Below, piece by piece: positions 33,378-43,242 of a DNA stretch of 64,000 nt (position 1 is its first letter; the number at the start of each line of letters is the position of its first letter). Source of the DNA: Actibacterium mucosum KCTC 23349 (GTDB lineage: Bacteria; Pseudomonadota; Alphaproteobacteria; Rhodobacterales; Rhodobacteraceae); NCBI RefSeq assembly GCF_000647975.1, contig NZ_JFKE01000003.1, positions 258,206 to 322,205 of the forward strand, read 5' to 3'. The translations under genes and the position numbers were made by a program. The notes under the pieces are model-generated. The model did not search any database. It saw only the letters and a program-made list of their open reading frames with translations, and was not told the origin of the DNA.

Positions 33378-34589
33378 ATGCTGGGACTTAACTCAAAAGA
33401 CTTTCGCCTGTTCCTGGTGGTGATCGGCCTGACCTTGTTCGCCCCGGTCCTGCTGAACCCCTTTCCAACCGAAAGCGGACTTGCACAGTTCAACGCCGGC
33501 TATCCGGACCTTATGCAGCGTTTCGTGATCTTCGGCATCTTCGCAATCGGGTTTAACATCCTGTTCGGACTGACCGGGTATCTGTCCTTCGGTCACGCCG
33601 CGTTCCTGGGCGTGGGGTCTTATGCGGCGGTTTGGATGTTCAAACTGCTCAGCTATAACGTGTTGCCCGCCATCGCGCTGAGCGTGATCGTCGCGGCAAT
33701 CTTCTCGCTGGCCATCGGTTTCGTGTCACTGCGCCGGTCGGGGATCTATTTCTCGATCCTGACGCTGGCCTTTGCGCAGATGTCCTTTGCGCTGGCCTAT
33801 TCGGTCCTGTCGAACCCCAAGTTCAACCTGACCAATGGTGAAACCGGCCTGCAGGTCTATAACGACGACCCGCAGATCTTCCACAGCGACCGCCTGCCTG
33901 ACCTGCCGCACCTGTTCGGGCTGTCCATGCGGGCCAGTACCGATATCGCGCTTGGACCGTGGACCTTTACCCTGAACGCGGGCTACTACCTGAGCGCTGT
34001 GTTCATGGTTGCAGCGTTCTATATCGCGATCCGCCTGTTCCGGTCGCCCTTCGGCATGATGCTGCGGGCCATCAAGACCAACCAGACACGCCTGAACTAT
34101 ACCGGGCTGAACTCACGCCCCTACACGCTGGCCGCGTTTGTGATCTCGGGTGCTTATGCCGGTCTGGCCGGTGGCCTTCTGGCCGCGATGGATCCGCTGG
34201 CTGGCGCCGAGCGGATGCAGTGGACAGCCTCGGGCGAGGTGGTTCTGATGACCATCCTTGGCGGTGCCGGCACGTTGATCGGGCCGATCCTGGGCTCGGG
34301 CTTGATCAAGTATTTCGAGAACATCTTCTCGAAAATCAACGACGACGTGCTGCACAGCTGGTTCGCGTTCATGCCTGATGGCCTCGAAGACGCGATGGTC
34401 TTTATCGTGCACCCCTTTGTGGGCAAAGGTTGGCACCTGACGCTGGGCATCGTGTTCATGCTGGTGGTGATCTTCCTGCCGGGTGGCCTTGTCGAAGGTG
34501 GACAGCGCCTGTGGCGTTGGATCACCGGCGCAAACCGCAAGAAGTCCGACGATCAGGACACCAAACACGCGCCGCACGCGGCCGAATAA
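33378..34589 (+). CDS. Branched-chain-type ABC transporter permease (LivM)
   Basis: 403 aa inner-membrane permease with about ten helices. [27 protein letters not shown] is the LivM signature, and the coupling loop ([25 protein letters not shown]) and the C-terminal [22 protein letters not shown] fit the family. A periplasmic insert with [20 protein letters not shown] is present. Forms the membrane pore with the LivH-type subunit. Confidence 0.94.
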   Translation: MLGLNSKDFRLFLVVIGLTLFAPVLLNPFPTESGLAQFNAGYPDLMQRFVIFGIFAIGFNILFGLTGYLSFGHAAFLGVGSYAAVWMFKLLSYNVLPAIALSVIVAAIFSLAIGFVSLRRSGIYFSILTLAFAQMSFALAYSVLSNPKFNLTNGETGLQVYNDDPQIFHSDRLPDLPHLFGLSMRASTDIALGPWTFTLNAGYYLSAVFMVAAFYIAIRLFRSPFGMMLRAIKTNQTRLNYTGLNSRPYTLAAFVISGAYAGLAGGLLAAMDPLAGAERMQWTASGEVVLMTILGGAGTLIGPILGSGLIKYFENIFSKINDDVLHSWFAFMPDGLEDAMVFIVHPFVGKGWHLTLGIVFMLVVIFLPGGLVEGGQRLWRWITGANRKKSDDQDTKHAPHAAE

Positions 34590-34603
34590 GAGGAGGACGA
34601 ACA

Positions 34604-35359
34604 ATGGGAATCCTTGAAGTCAAAGGTGTTGGCAAACGGTTCGGCGGCCTGCAAGCGCTGGGTGATGTGAACCTCAGCGTCAACGAACGCTCGGTCCACG
34701 CCATCATCGGCCCCAACGGCGCCGGCAAGTCGACCTTGCTGAACTGTCTTGTGGGCAAGCTGATCCCCGATACCGGGTCGGTGATGTTCGACGGGCAATC
34801 GGTCCTGGGCCGCAAGCCGCATGAGATCAACCAGATGGGCATCAGCCGCGTGTTCCAAACGCCCGAGATCTTTGGTGATCTGTCCGTGCAGGAAAACGTG
34901 ATGATCCCCTGCTTTGCCAAACGGGACGGGGCATTCGAACTGAATGCGTTCAGCCCGGCGCTGGGTCAGAAAGATATCCTCGCGCAGGCCGAAGAAATCC
35001 TAGAAGACGTCAACATGGCCGACAAACGGCACATGCATGCGGCCTCGTTGTCTCGCGGCGACAAGCGGCGGCTCGAGATGGCGATGTGCCTGGTGCAGCA
35101 GCCCAAACTGTTGCTGTTGGACGAACCCACCGCCGGCATGGCGCGGGCCGACACCAACAACACGATCGACCTGCTGAAAGAGATCCACGAAAAGCGCGAC
35201 ATCACCATGGCGATCATCGAACACGACATGCACGTGGTGTTCAGCCTGGCGCAGCGGATCACCGTTCTGGCGCAGGGCACGCCCCTGGTCGAGGACACGC
35301 CGGAAAACATCAAAGGTCATCCTAAAGTACGGGAAGCCTACCTGGGCGAAGCCCATTAA
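34604..35359 (+). CDS. Branched-chain-type ABC transporter ATPase (LivG)
   Basis: 251 aa ATPase starting at ATG 34604 behind AGGAGGACGA; the open frame further upstream overlaps livM and is not used. Walker A GPNGAGKST, signature LSRGDKRRLEMAMCL (an SRGD variant of LSGGQ), Walker B LLLLDEPTAGM and the switch His in IIEHDMHVV. The signature motif's Gly-Gly to Arg-Gly change is seen in some LivG-type proteins. Confidence 0.94.
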   Translation: MGILEVKGVGKRFGGLQALGDVNLSVNERSVHAIIGPNGAGKSTLLNCLVGKLIPDTGSVMFDGQSVLGRKPHEINQMGISRVFQTPEIFGDLSVQENVMIPCFAKRDGAFELNAFSPALGQKDILAQAEEILEDVNMADKRHMHAASLSRGDKRRLEMAMCLVQQPKLLLLDEPTAGMARADTNNTIDLLKEIHEKRDITMAIIEHDMHVVFSLAQRITVLAQGTPLVEDTPENIKGHPKVREAYLGEAH

Positions 35360-35380
35360 GCTGAGGGAAAGGATAAAGAC

Positions 35381-36136
35381 ATGAACGTGAAACCCGACTT
35401 CAGCAAGAACGCGAACCAGGCCACAACGGCCCCGGCTTTCCTGTCGGTCTGGGACCTGCACGCCTATTACGGCGAAAGCTATATCGTGCAGGGCGTGACC
35501 TTCAACGTGCACGAGGGCGAGATCCTGGCGCTTCTGGGCCGCAACGGGGCGGGCAAAACCTCGACCCTGCGCGCCATTGCCCGGCTGGGCGACCCGCAGG
35601 TCACCCACGGCGAGATCTGGCTGGACCACCAGCACCTGCACACCATGTCCTCGCACGAGGCGGCGGTGTGCGGCATGGCGCTGGTGCCCGAAGATCGCCG
35701 CATCATTCCCGGCCTGACGGTTGAGGAAAACCTGCAGCTGGCCCAGATCATGGAGCCCGTGGGCTGGACGCTGGATCGCCTTTATGAACTGTTCCCCCGC
35801 CTTGGCGAGCGCCGCAAGCAGGAAGGCGTGACCTTGTCGGGCGGCGAGCAACAGATGCTGGCCATCGCCCGCGCGCTTGCACGGGACATCAAGGTGTTGC
35901 TGCTGGACGAACCCTACGAAGGGCTGGCCCCCGTGATCGTGGACGAGATCGAAAAGACCCTCATCCACATCAAGGAACAGGGCATCACGACGGTGATCGT
36001 GGAACAGAACGCCGTGCGCGCGCTGGAACTGGCAGACCGTGCCGTGATCCTTGACACCGGCACGATCGTCTTTGACGGTACCGCTGCCGAGGTTCTGCAC
36101 GACGAAGCGTTGCGCGCCGAATACCTGGCCATCTGA
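35381..36136 (+). CDS. Branched-chain-type ABC transporter ATPase (LivF)
   Basis: 251 aa ATPase, second of the pair. Walker A GRNGAGKTS, signature LSGGEQQMLAIARAL, Walker B VLLLDEPYEGLAPVI, switch His replaced by Gln in IVEQNAVRAL as is normal for LivF. About 15 extra N-terminal residues (MNVKPDFSKNANQATTAP) precede the usual start. The gene is 21 bases after livG and 74 before acs. Confidence 0.94.
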   Translation: MNVKPDFSKNANQATTAPAFLSVWDLHAYYGESYIVQGVTFNVHEGEILALLGRNGAGKTSTLRAIARLGDPQVTHGEIWLDHQHLHTMSSHEAAVCGMALVPEDRRIIPGLTVEENLQLAQIMEPVGWTLDRLYELFPRLGERRKQEGVTLSGGEQQMLAIARALARDIKVLLLDEPYEGLAPVIVDEIEKTLIHIKEQGITTVIVEQNAVRALELADRAVILDTGTIVFDGTAAEVLHDEALRAEYLAI

Positions 36137-36210
36137 CACATCCCCTGCCCGGCCGTCGGGCCGGGCATATTTATTGACGACGACAACCCGGTTTTCGGGG
36201 GAGGAGACCT

Positions 36211-38163
36211 ATGCCAGACACCACTTATCCGCCCAGCGCAGAATTGGCGGCCAACGCTCATGTCGATGCCGCGAAATACGACGAAATGTATGCCGCATCC
36301 ATCGCCGACCCCGAGGCGTTCTGGCGCGAACAGGCGCAGCGGACGACCTGGATCAAACCGTTTACCAAGGTCAAGGATGTCTCGTACGAGTTCGGCAATG
36401 TCTCGATCAAATGGTTCGAAGACGGCACCCTGAACGTCGCGGCCAATTGCATCGACCGTCATTTGGCAACGCGTGGGGATCAGACCGCCATCATCTGGGA
36501 GCCCGACGATCCCAGCGAAGACGCCCAGCACATCACCTATAACCAGCTGCACAGCAATGTCTGCAAGATGGCCAATGTTCTGGCTGATCTGGGCGTTGGA
36601 AAAGGCGACCGCGTGGTGATCTATCTGCCGATGATCCCCGAGGCCGCCTATGCCATGCTGGCTTGCGCGCGCATCGGCGCGATCCATTCGATCGTGTTTG
36701 CCGGTTTCTCGCCCGACGCGCTGGCGGCCCGGGTTAATGGTTGCGACGCCAAGGTGGTGATCACCGCCGACGAGGCCCCGCGCGGCGGCCGCAAGACGCC
36801 TCTGAAAACCAATGCCGACCAGGCGCTGTTGCACACCGCCGACACGGTGAAATGCCTTGTGGTCAAACGCACCGGCGGCCAGACCACCTGGGTAGACGGG
36901 CGCGACGTGGATTACAACGCGATGGCGGCTGAAGCCTCGGACCAGTTCGAACCGGCCGAGATGAACGCCGAAGACCCCCTGTTCATCCTCTACACCTCGG
37001 GCTCTACCGGGCAGCCCAAGGGCGTTGTGCACTCCACCGGCGGCTATATCACCTATGCCGCGCTGACCCATGAGATCGTGTTTGACTATCACGAGGGCGA
37101 CATCTTCTGGTGTACCGCCGATGTGGGCTGGGTCACCGGGCACAGCTATATCGTCTATGGCCCGCTGGCCAATGGCGCCACCACGCTGATGTTCGAAGGC
37201 GTGCCTACCTTCCCCGATGCAGGCCGGTTCTGGGCCGTGTGCGAAAAGCACAAGGTCAACCAGTTCTACACCGCCCCCACCGCCATCCGCGCGCTGATGG
37301 GTCAAGGCCCCGAATGGGTGCAGAAATACGATCTTTCCGACCTCAAGGTGCTGGGCACCGTGGGCGAGCCGATCAACCCCGAGGCCTGGAACTGGTACAA
37401 TGACGTGGTCGGCAAGGGCAATTGCCCCATCGTCGACACCTGGTGGCAGACCGAAACCGGCGGCCACCTTCTGACCCCCCTGCCCGGCGCGCACGCGACC
37501 AAACCGGGCTCGGCGATGAAACCGTTTTTCGGGATCGAGCCGGTGGTTCTGGAGCCGCAATCAGGCGAAGAGATCCACACCTATCCCTGCGAAGGCGTGC
37601 TGTGCCTGAAAGGCAGTTGGCCCAGCCAGATGCGCACCGTCTGGGGCGACCATGAACGGTTCGAGAAAACCTATTTCTCGGATTACAAAGGCTACTATTT
37701 CGCCGGCGACGGCTGCCGCCGGGACGAAGATGGCGACTATTGGATCACCGGCCGCGTTGACGATGTGATCAACGTCTCGGGCCACCGCATGGGCACCGCC
37801 GAGGTCGAAAGCGCGCTGGTCGCGCATGCCAAGGTGGCCGAGGCCGCCGTGGTTGGCTATCCGCACGACATCAAGGGCCAGGGCATTTATTGCTATGTCA
37901 CGCTGATGTCGGGCGAAGAGCCCTCCGACGAGCTGCGCAAAGAGCTGCGCACCTGGGTCCGCACCGAGATCGGCCCCATCGCCAGCCCCGACCTGATCCA
38001 ATGGGCGCCGGGCCTGCCGAAAACCCGTTCCGGCAAGATCATGCGCCGCATTCTGCGCAAGATCGCCGAGGATGATTTCGGCGCGCTGGGCGACACCTCG
38101 ACACTGGCCGATCCCGGCGTGGTGGACGAGCTGATCGAGAACCGGATGAACCGGCAAGACTAA
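36211..38163 (+). CDS. acs: Acetyl-CoA synthetase
   Basis: 650 aa AMP-forming acetate-CoA ligase that activates acetate (and often propionate) through an acyl-adenylate. Signatures are the P-loop [18 protein letters not shown], the acyl-pocket Trp region WWQTETGG, the hinge [18 protein letters not shown], and the catalytic, acetylation-regulated Lys in [24 protein letters not shown] precedes ATG 36211. It is the last gene of the Liv-type ABC operon, followed by a clear terminator, so uptake and activation may be coupled. Confidence 0.97.
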   Translation: MPDTTYPPSAELAANAHVDAAKYDEMYAASIADPEAFWREQAQRTTWIKPFTKVKDVSYEFGNVSIKWFEDGTLNVAANCIDRHLATRGDQTAIIWEPDDPSEDAQHITYNQLHSNVCKMANVLADLGVGKGDRVVIYLPMIPEAAYAMLACARIGAIHSIVFAGFSPDALAARVNGCDAKVVITADEAPRGGRKTPLKTNADQALLHTADTVKCLVVKRTGGQTTWVDGRDVDYNAMAAEASDQFEPAEMNAEDPLFILYTSGSTGQPKGVVHSTGGYITYAALTHEIVFDYHEGDIFWCTADVGWVTGHSYIVYGPLANGATTLMFEGVPTFPDAGRFWAVCEKHKVNQFYTAPTAIRALMGQGPEWVQKYDLSDLKVLGTVGEPINPEAWNWYNDVVGKGNCPIVDTWWQTETGGHLLTPLPGAHATKPGSAMKPFFGIEPVVLEPQSGEEIHTYPCEGVLCLKGSWPSQMRTVWGDHERFEKTYFSDYKGYYFAGDGCRRDEDGDYWITGRVDDVINVSGHRMGTAEVESALVAHAKVAEAAVVGYPHDIKGQGIYCYVTLMSGEEPSDELRKELRTWVRTEIGPIASPDLIQWAPGLPKTRSGKIMRRILRKIAEDDFGALGDTSTLADPGVVDELIENRMNRQD

Positions 38164-38185
38164 AAACACCACTCATGAAACACTC

Positions 38186-38220
38186 AAAAAGGGCTGGCTT
38201 TACGCTGGCCCTTTTTCTTT
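38186..38220. terminator. Bidirectional rho-independent terminator
   Basis: AAAAAGGGC / GCCCTTTTT stem with a 13-base loop that can fold further, ending in a T-rich CTTTTTCTTT on the plus strand and an A-run on the other side. It ends acs and can also terminate the convergent EthD gene at 38239. Confidence 0.85.
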
Positions 38221-38238
38221 GTCACAACCCACCGGGTG

Positions 38239-38547
38239 TCAGTCCAGAACCTCGCCAACCAGCATTTGCGGCGCGGCGTTGTAGTATTTGGGAATATCTT
38301 CCAGAACGGGACCTGCCGCGCCCATTGCTGCGCCCAAGGCCGCCTCGTTTTCAAAAAGCATTGTGACGATGACCGCAAAACCTGCCGGTTCCTCGCCACC
38401 GCCGGACAACCCTTTGCTCGCCTGGATCGACCGCATATGCGGGCCCATATGCTTGGCCACCAAAGGCAAATGCGTTTCTGTGTAATAGGCGTGGTCAAAG
38501 CTGATCCCATCGCCAATGGGGTACAATACCTGCAAGCTGATCGTCAT
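38239..38547 (-). CDS. EthD-family protein
   Basis: 102 aa ferredoxin-like (dimeric alpha-beta barrel) protein. Two adjacent ATGs lie at 38550 and 38547; AGGAGG is five bases from the second, which I use. MTISLQVLYPIGDGISFDHAYYTETHLPLVAKHMGPHM is the EthD pattern (Tyr-x-x-x-His-x-Pro-Leu). Such small proteins occur beside degradation genes and are thought to assist enzymes or bind ligands. Divergent from the TPP-enzyme gene. Confidence 0.88.
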   Translation of the reverse strand: MTISLQVLYPIGDGISFDHAYYTETHLPLVAKHMGPHMRSIQASKGLSGGGEEPAGFAVIVTMLFENEAALGAAMGAAGPVLEDIPKYYNAAPQMLVGEVLD

Positions 38548-38733
38548 CATTTCCTCCTGAGAGATAAGTTTTCGCCGCTTCACCTTAGGCAGGCCTGGGA
38601 TCATTTCGAAACGTGCGTTTTTGCACCGTCTTGTCACATTTTCGCGACGCAAAGCACCCCGGGAAACCGGGCGTTTTCACCCGTGCATTGCCATTCAATT
38701 CGTGGTTCAGTTGTTCGACGATCGAAGGCGGAG

Positions 38734-40287
38734 ATGAAAATGAACGGCGCTGAGTCCCTTGTAAAAACCTTGTTGGCCAGCGGCGTCGACACCTGTTTCG
38801 CGAATCCCGGTACGTCCGAGATGCATTTTGTCGCCGCGCTGGACGATCACCCCGACATGAACTGCATTCTGTGCCTGTTCGAGGGCGGGGTATCCGGCGC
38901 CGCCGATGGCTATTTCCGCATGAAGGGTGATGTGTCGGCAACCCTGCTGCATCTTGCGCCGGGCTTCGGCAACGCGTTTGGCAACACCCATAACGCCCGC
39001 AAAGCCGGCAGCGGCATGGTGCATGTTGTGGGCAACCACGCGGGCCGTCACATGAAATACGAAAGCCCCCTGCGCGGGGACGTGCCCGGCGTGGCCGGGG
39101 CGGTGTCGCATTGGGTGCGCGAAAGCGCCGATGCCACGGATGTGGCCGCCGACGGCGCCGCCGCGATCCGCGCCGCGCGGTCGAAAAACGGCCAGATCGC
39201 CACGCTGATCCTGCCCGCCGACACCGCGTGGGAGGCTGGCAGCGCCCCCCTGGTGGCCGAACCCGCCCCGGCCCCTGATCGGCCCAGCGCCGCACAGGTC
39301 GAGGCCGCCGCCGCCGCCCTGACGCAACCCGGCGCGATCCTTTACATCGGGCGTGGCGCGATGTTTGGCCCGGCCCGCCGTCTGGCCGGGCAAATCGCCG
39401 CCCATACCGGCGCGCGGCTGATGGCCGATACGTTCTTTGCCCGCGCCGAACGCGGCGCCGGCACGCCGGTGATGGGGCAGCTGCCCTACCCTGTGCCGCC
39501 CAAGATGGAGATGCTGAAAGACGCGACCCAGATCATCTGCGTCGGCAATAACCGCCCCGTCGCCTTTTTCGCCTATCCCGACCGGCCCAGCCTGCCCGAA
39601 CCGCCCACCGCCCGTGTGCACGAACTGTGCGATCCGCAGATGGACGCGCCCTGGACGATCCAGGCACTGGCCCAGGCGCTGGACATCCCCGCCGACGCGC
39701 CGTTTAACGCCCAGCCTCTGGCGCTGCCCGATGCGCCCACCGGTGCCGTGACGCTGGAAAAGGTTGGGGCGTCGCTGGCCCATTACCTGCCCGAAAACGC
39801 CATCGTGATGAACGAATCCATCACCTCCAGCTTTGTTGTCATGCCGCCCACCGTGGGCGCGCGCCCGCATGACCTGCTGACCGGTACTGGCGGGTCCATC
39901 GGCATCTGCCTGCCTTGTGCCACCGGCGCCGCCGTGGCCGCGCCCGACCGCAAGGTGCTGGCGCTGACCGGCGACGGTTCGGCCATGTATACGCTGCAAT
40001 CGCTGTGGACCATGGCGCGCGAGCAATTGGACGTCACCGTCGTGGTTTTTGCCAATCGCGGCTATCAGATCCTGCATGGCGAGTTGAACGACGTGGGCGC
40101 AGGCCAACCCGGCCGCAACGCCGCGCGGATGTTCGATATTGTCGAGCCTCAGCTGGACTGGGTCTCGCTGGCGCGCGGTCACGGCGTGCCCGCCACCCGC
40201 GCCGACACGATGGAGGCATTCAACAAGGCGCTGGCCGATGGCTTTGCCTCGGACGGGCCCAGCCTGATCGAGCTGGTCTGCCCCTAA
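38734..40287 (+). CDS. Acetolactate-synthase-like thiamine-diphosphate enzyme
   Basis: 517 aa from ATG 38734 behind GAAGGCGGAG; the frame upstream is antisense to the EthD gene. Three-domain TPP enzyme: the catalytic Glu is in CLFEGGVSGAADGYFRMKG, and the TPP/Mg motif is GDGSAMYTLQSLWTMAREQLDVTVVVFANRGY. It lacks a neighbouring small regulatory subunit and is shorter than biosynthetic IlvB, so it is better seen as an IlvB-like decarboxylase or carboligase of unknown substrate (benzoylformate decarboxylase-like arrangement). Confidence 0.85.
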   Translation: MKMNGAESLVKTLLASGVDTCFANPGTSEMHFVAALDDHPDMNCILCLFEGGVSGAADGYFRMKGDVSATLLHLAPGFGNAFGNTHNARKAGSGMVHVVGNHAGRHMKYESPLRGDVPGVAGAVSHWVRESADATDVAADGAAAIRAARSKNGQIATLILPADTAWEAGSAPLVAEPAPAPDRPSAAQVEAAAAALTQPGAILYIGRGAMFGPARRLAGQIAAHTGARLMADTFFARAERGAGTPVMGQLPYPVPPKMEMLKDATQIICVGNNRPVAFFAYPDRPSLPEPPTARVHELCDPQMDAPWTIQALAQALDIPADAPFNAQPLALPDAPTGAVTLEKVGASLAHYLPENAIVMNESITSSFVVMPPTVGARPHDLLTGTGGSIGICLPCATGAAVAAPDRKVLALTGDGSAMYTLQSLWTMAREQLDVTVVVFANRGYQILHGELNDVGAGQPGRNAARMFDIVEPQLDWVSLARGHGVPATRADTMEAFNKALADGFASDGPSLIELVCP

Positions 40288-40421
40288 CAGCCCTCGGGCG
40301 AGATATCGCCCACCTGTCCCGGCCCGGTGTTGCAGGCATCCGCGGATGAGGTCAGCACCGGCGCTTCCATACATCCGGCAAGGGTCAGAACGAACAGGGC
40401 GGTGACAAGGCGTTTGGTCAT
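40284..40421 (-). CDS. Very small lipoprotein
   Basis: 45 aa from ATG 40421 (MTKRLVTALFVLTLAGCMEAP). The lipobox LAGC gives a lipidated Cys at residue 17 and a mature peptide of under 30 residues ending PGQVGDISPEGC. Stop overlaps the convergent TPP-enzyme stop. Too short for a firm call, but signal and lipobox are clear. Confidence 0.6.
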   Translation of the reverse strand: MTKRLVTALFVLTLAGCMEAPVLTSSADACNTGPGQVGDISPEGC

Positions 40422-40485
40422 GGCAATCCTCTTGGGCTTTGCCCCCCGTGATACCACATCCCAGACCACCGACGACAACCCCATG

Positions 40486-40513
40486 AAAAAAGGCGCCCCG
40501 AAAGGCGCCTTTT
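40486..40513 (-). terminator. Rho-independent terminator of the NMT1-type ABC operon
   Basis: Perfect stem AAAAGGCGCC / GGCGCCTTTT with a six-base loop. On the minus strand it ends in TTTTTT, 20 bases after the stop of the binding-protein gene at 40533. Confidence 0.88.
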
Positions 40514-40532
40514 CGCTGTTTCTGCAGGCCGC

Positions 40533-41513
40533 TTAGTTCAGCGCGGCATCGGTGATGACATGGGTCCAGGCCCCTTCGGGCGCCTTGGTGATCACCGGGT
40601 CCGAGCCACCGGACAAGAGCGAGGCCACCGTGCGTTCGTAATCGGCCGGGTCCAGCGCGCCGTTTGAACCGGCGGTCAGCTTGGCAATCTCGCCCATCAT
40701 GCGGCGCTGATGCTTTTCGGTCTGGGCGCCGGTTTCGTCATATTCCAGCACGATATCGGCGGCCTCATCCGGGTTCGCCTCGGCGTATTTCCAGCCCTTC
40801 ATCGACGCGGCCACAAACCGGGTCAGCTTGTCAACTTCGGCCGCATCCGACAGCTTGTCTTCCAGCACGTACAGCCCGTCTTCCAGCGTCGCCACGCCCT
40901 GATCTTCGTATTTGAACGTGATCAGCTCGTCCGGGGTCACGCCCGCATCGATGATCTGCCAATACTCGTTATAGGTCATGGTCGACACGCAATCGGCCTG
41001 CTTGTTCAGGATCGGGTCAACGTTGAACCCCTGTTTCAAAACGGTCACGCCGTCGCCGCCATCGGTGCTCAGGCCCAGCTGGCTCATCCAGCTCAGGAAC
41101 GGGAACTCGTTGCCAAAGAACCACACGCCCAGCGTTTTGCCGCCGAAATCATCGGGGCTGGTGATGCCGGTATCCTTGCGGCAGCTCAGCATCATGCCCG
41201 AGCTTTTGAAGGGTTGCGCGATATTGACCAGCGGCAGACCTTTTTCACGGGCGGCCAGCGCGGCGGGCATCCATTCCACCGTCACATCGGCGCCGCCGCC
41301 GGCGATCACCTGCGTGGGGGCGATGTCCGGGCCGCCGGGTTTGATGGTGACGTTCAGATCGGCCTCGTCGTAAAAGCCTTTCTCCAGCGCCACGTAATAT
41401 CCGGCAAACTGCGCCTGGGTCACCCATTTCAGCTGCAGCGTCAGGTCGTCGGCGGCATTTGCCACGCCGGCGGCCATCGTTGCGGCAACGGCACTTGCGA
41501 TAAACTTGTTCAT
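40533..41513 (-). CDS. NMT1/THI5-like ABC substrate-binding protein
   Basis: 326 aa exported protein (signal MNKFIASAVAATMAAGVANAA). The mature part LTLQLKWVTQAQFAGYYVALEKGFYDEADLNVTIKPGGPDI is the classic NMT1/THI5 start; members bind pyrimidines, thiamine precursors, riboflavin, nitrate or sulfonates. GGGADVTVEWMPAALAAREKG and the Cys-containing SSGMMLSCRKD follow. It is the last gene of the importer operon that lies beside pyrimidine-degradation genes, so a pyrimidine base or close relative is the likely ligand. Confidence 0.92.
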   Translation of the reverse strand: MNKFIASAVAATMAAGVANAADDLTLQLKWVTQAQFAGYYVALEKGFYDEADLNVTIKPGGPDIAPTQVIAGGGADVTVEWMPAALAAREKGLPLVNIAQPFKSSGMMLSCRKDTGITSPDDFGGKTLGVWFFGNEFPFLSWMSQLGLSTDGGDGVTVLKQGFNVDPILNKQADCVSTMTYNEYWQIIDAGVTPDELITFKYEDQGVATLEDGLYVLEDKLSDAAEVDKLTRFVAASMKGWKYAEANPDEAADIVLEYDETGAQTEKHQRRMMGEIAKLTAGSNGALDPADYERTVASLLSGGSDPVITKAPEGAWTHVITDAALN

Positions 41514-41542
41514 TTTGGAACCTCCATGTTGTGGTTTTGCTC

Positions 41543-42379
41543 TTATCCTCGTTGCGAGGGGTGCCAGAACGTGACCCCCTTCTCGATCATTGCCACCGTG
41601 CCGTAAAAGACCGATCCGGCCAATGCGGCAACCGCGATTTCGGCCCAGACCATATCAAGGCCCAGCCGTCCCACCTCGGTGGAAATTCGAAAACCCATCC
41701 CGCGCGTGGGCGAGCCGAAATATTCGGCCACAATCGCGCCAATCAGGGCCAATGTTGTTGCAATCTTAAGCCCGTTGAAAACAAAGGGCATCGCCGCCGG
41801 CAAACGCAATTTCAGCAATGTTTGCAAATAGCTGGCGGCGTAGGTGCGCATCAGATCGCGCTGCATGGCATCCGTTTCCCGCAGGCCCTGAACGGTGTTC
41901 GTCAGCATCGGGAAAAACACCATCACAACCACCACCGCGGCCTTGGAATGCCAGTCGAACCCGAACCAGTTCACCAGGATCGGCGCGGTGCCCACGATGG
42001 GCAGGGCGGCGACGAAATTGCCAAAGGGCAACAGGCCGCGTTGCAGAAACGGCGACCGGTCTACCGCCACCGCCATGGCAAAGGCCGCCGCGCAGCCGAT
42101 GACAAATCCGGACAACGCGCCTTTCAGAACCGTCTGGCTGAAATCCACCCACAGGGTTGGGATCTCGGTCACAAATTTCGCCGCAATCGCCGATGGGGCG
42201 GGCAGGATGATCGGGCTTACCTCAAGCCCGCGCACCACGCCTTCCCACAGGATCAAGGTGGCCAGGCCAAAGATCAACGGCACAGCCGCGCGCACGCCGC
42301 CCGCCGCACTGCGCGCCAACCGCACGTTCAGCGCCCACAGCGCCAGCCAGACCAGAACCGCCAACAAAACCATCATCAT
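41543..42379 (-). CDS. ABC transporter permease (SsuC/TauC type), second subunit
   Basis: 278 aa inner-membrane permease from the first of three consecutive ATGs (42379), which overlaps the preceding stop as ATGA. The EAA-type loop is AASYLQTLLKLRLPAAMPFVFNGLKI, and the C-terminus VWAEIAVAALAGSVFYGTVAMIEKGVTFWHPSQRG is family-typical. Likely forms a heterodimer with the permease at 42376-43242. Confidence 0.93.
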   Translation of the reverse strand: MMMVLLAVLVWLALWALNVRLARSAAGGVRAAVPLIFGLATLILWEGVVRGLEVSPIILPAPSAIAAKFVTEIPTLWVDFSQTVLKGALSGFVIGCAAAFAMAVAVDRSPFLQRGLLPFGNFVAALPIVGTAPILVNWFGFDWHSKAAVVVVMVFFPMLTNTVQGLRETDAMQRDLMRTYAASYLQTLLKLRLPAAMPFVFNGLKIATTLALIGAIVAEYFGSPTRGMGFRISTEVGRLGLDMVWAEIAVAALAGSVFYGTVAMIEKGVTFWHPSQRG

Positions 42380-43242
42380 CGCGCCATCCCCATCCGTTTC
42401 AGGGTGACGGATTGCAGCAGGCTCATGAGCGTCACCAGGGCCCCCGCAAGGATCGCCGCCGCAAACAGCGCCGACCATATCATGATCGGGTTGCCGAACT
42501 GATCTCCGATCAGGATGCGCGCGCCAAGGCCACGGATTGCCCCCGTCGGCAGCTCACCCACGATCGTGCCCACCAAGGCTGCCGCGATGCCGATCTTCAG
42601 CGAGGTGAACAGATACGGCACCGAGCTGGGCAACCGCAGCTTCCAGAACACCGCCGCCCCCGATGCGCCATAGGTTTTCAGCAGGTCCAGCTGCATCTGG
42701 TCGGGGCTGCGCAGCCCCTTGACCATGCCCACCAATACCGGGAAGAAACACAGATAGGCCGAGATAATCGCCTTGGGCACCCCGCGCCCCTCGATCCCCA
42801 CCGACGAGCTCAGCACGATGATCATCGGCGCCAGCGCCACGATGGGGATGGTCTGGCTGATCACCGCCCAGGGCATCACGCTCATCTCCATCACGCGCGA
42901 ATAGACAATGCCCACGGCCAGCGCGATGCCAAGGCTGACCCCCAGCGCAAATCCCCACAGCGTGGCACCCAGCGTGATCCAGCCATGAAACACAAGGCTG
43001 CGTTTGCTGGTCACCTTCTTTTCCACCGTGCTGTCCCACAGCTCGGCAAAAACCTGATGCGGGCTGGGCAGGCGCGGGCGTTCCATATCCATCGTGGCGC
43101 GGATCAGGTCGGCGGTGCCCAGCGTCACATCGCTGCGCGCCGCCTGCTCCACCGCGCGGGCGGCGTTCATCGGCACCACGGCGATGTACCACAGCGCCAA
43201 AAGCGCCGCGATCACGGTCAGAACCGGCAGGACGCTCCGCAT
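42376..43242 (-). CDS. ABC transporter permease (SsuC/TauC type), first subunit
   Basis: 288 aa inner-membrane permease. ATG 43242 is preferred over 43257: it overlaps the preceding stop (TGATG) and has GGAGGG about eight bases upstream. EAA loop KTYGASGAAVFWKLRLPSSVPYLFTSLKIG. A roughly 60-residue periplasmic/cytoplasmic segment after helix 1 (SDVTLGTADLIRATMDMERPRLPSPHQ) is typical of hydroxymethylpyrimidine-type permeases. Confidence 0.93.
   Translation of the reverse strand: MRSVLPVLTVIAALLALWYIAVVPMNAARAVEQAARSDVTLGTADLIRATMDMERPRLPSPHQVFAELWDSTVEKKVTSKRSLVFHGWITLGATLWGFALGVSLGIALAVGIVYSRVMEMSVMPWAVISQTIPIVALAPMIIVLSSSVGIEGRGVPKAIISAYLCFFPVLVGMVKGLRSPDQMQLDLLKTYGASGAAVFWKLRLPSSVPYLFTSLKIGIAAALVGTIVGELPTGAIRGLGARILIGDQFGNPIMIWSALFAAAILAGALVTLMSLLQSVTLKRMGMAR

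Noticed and set aside
35914-37560. 548 aa minus-strand open frame
   Set aside because: Antisense to acs and livF; no family features.
38658-38677. CCCGG-GAAA-CCGGG hairpin followed by CGTTTT before the TPP-enzyme gene
   Set aside because: Short stem and weak T-run in a leader region with no upstream plus-strand gene to terminate; could be leader structure but unsupported.
38707-40374. 555 aa minus-strand open frame
   Set aside because: Antisense to the TPP enzyme; low-complexity Gly/Arg/His composition typical of shadows.
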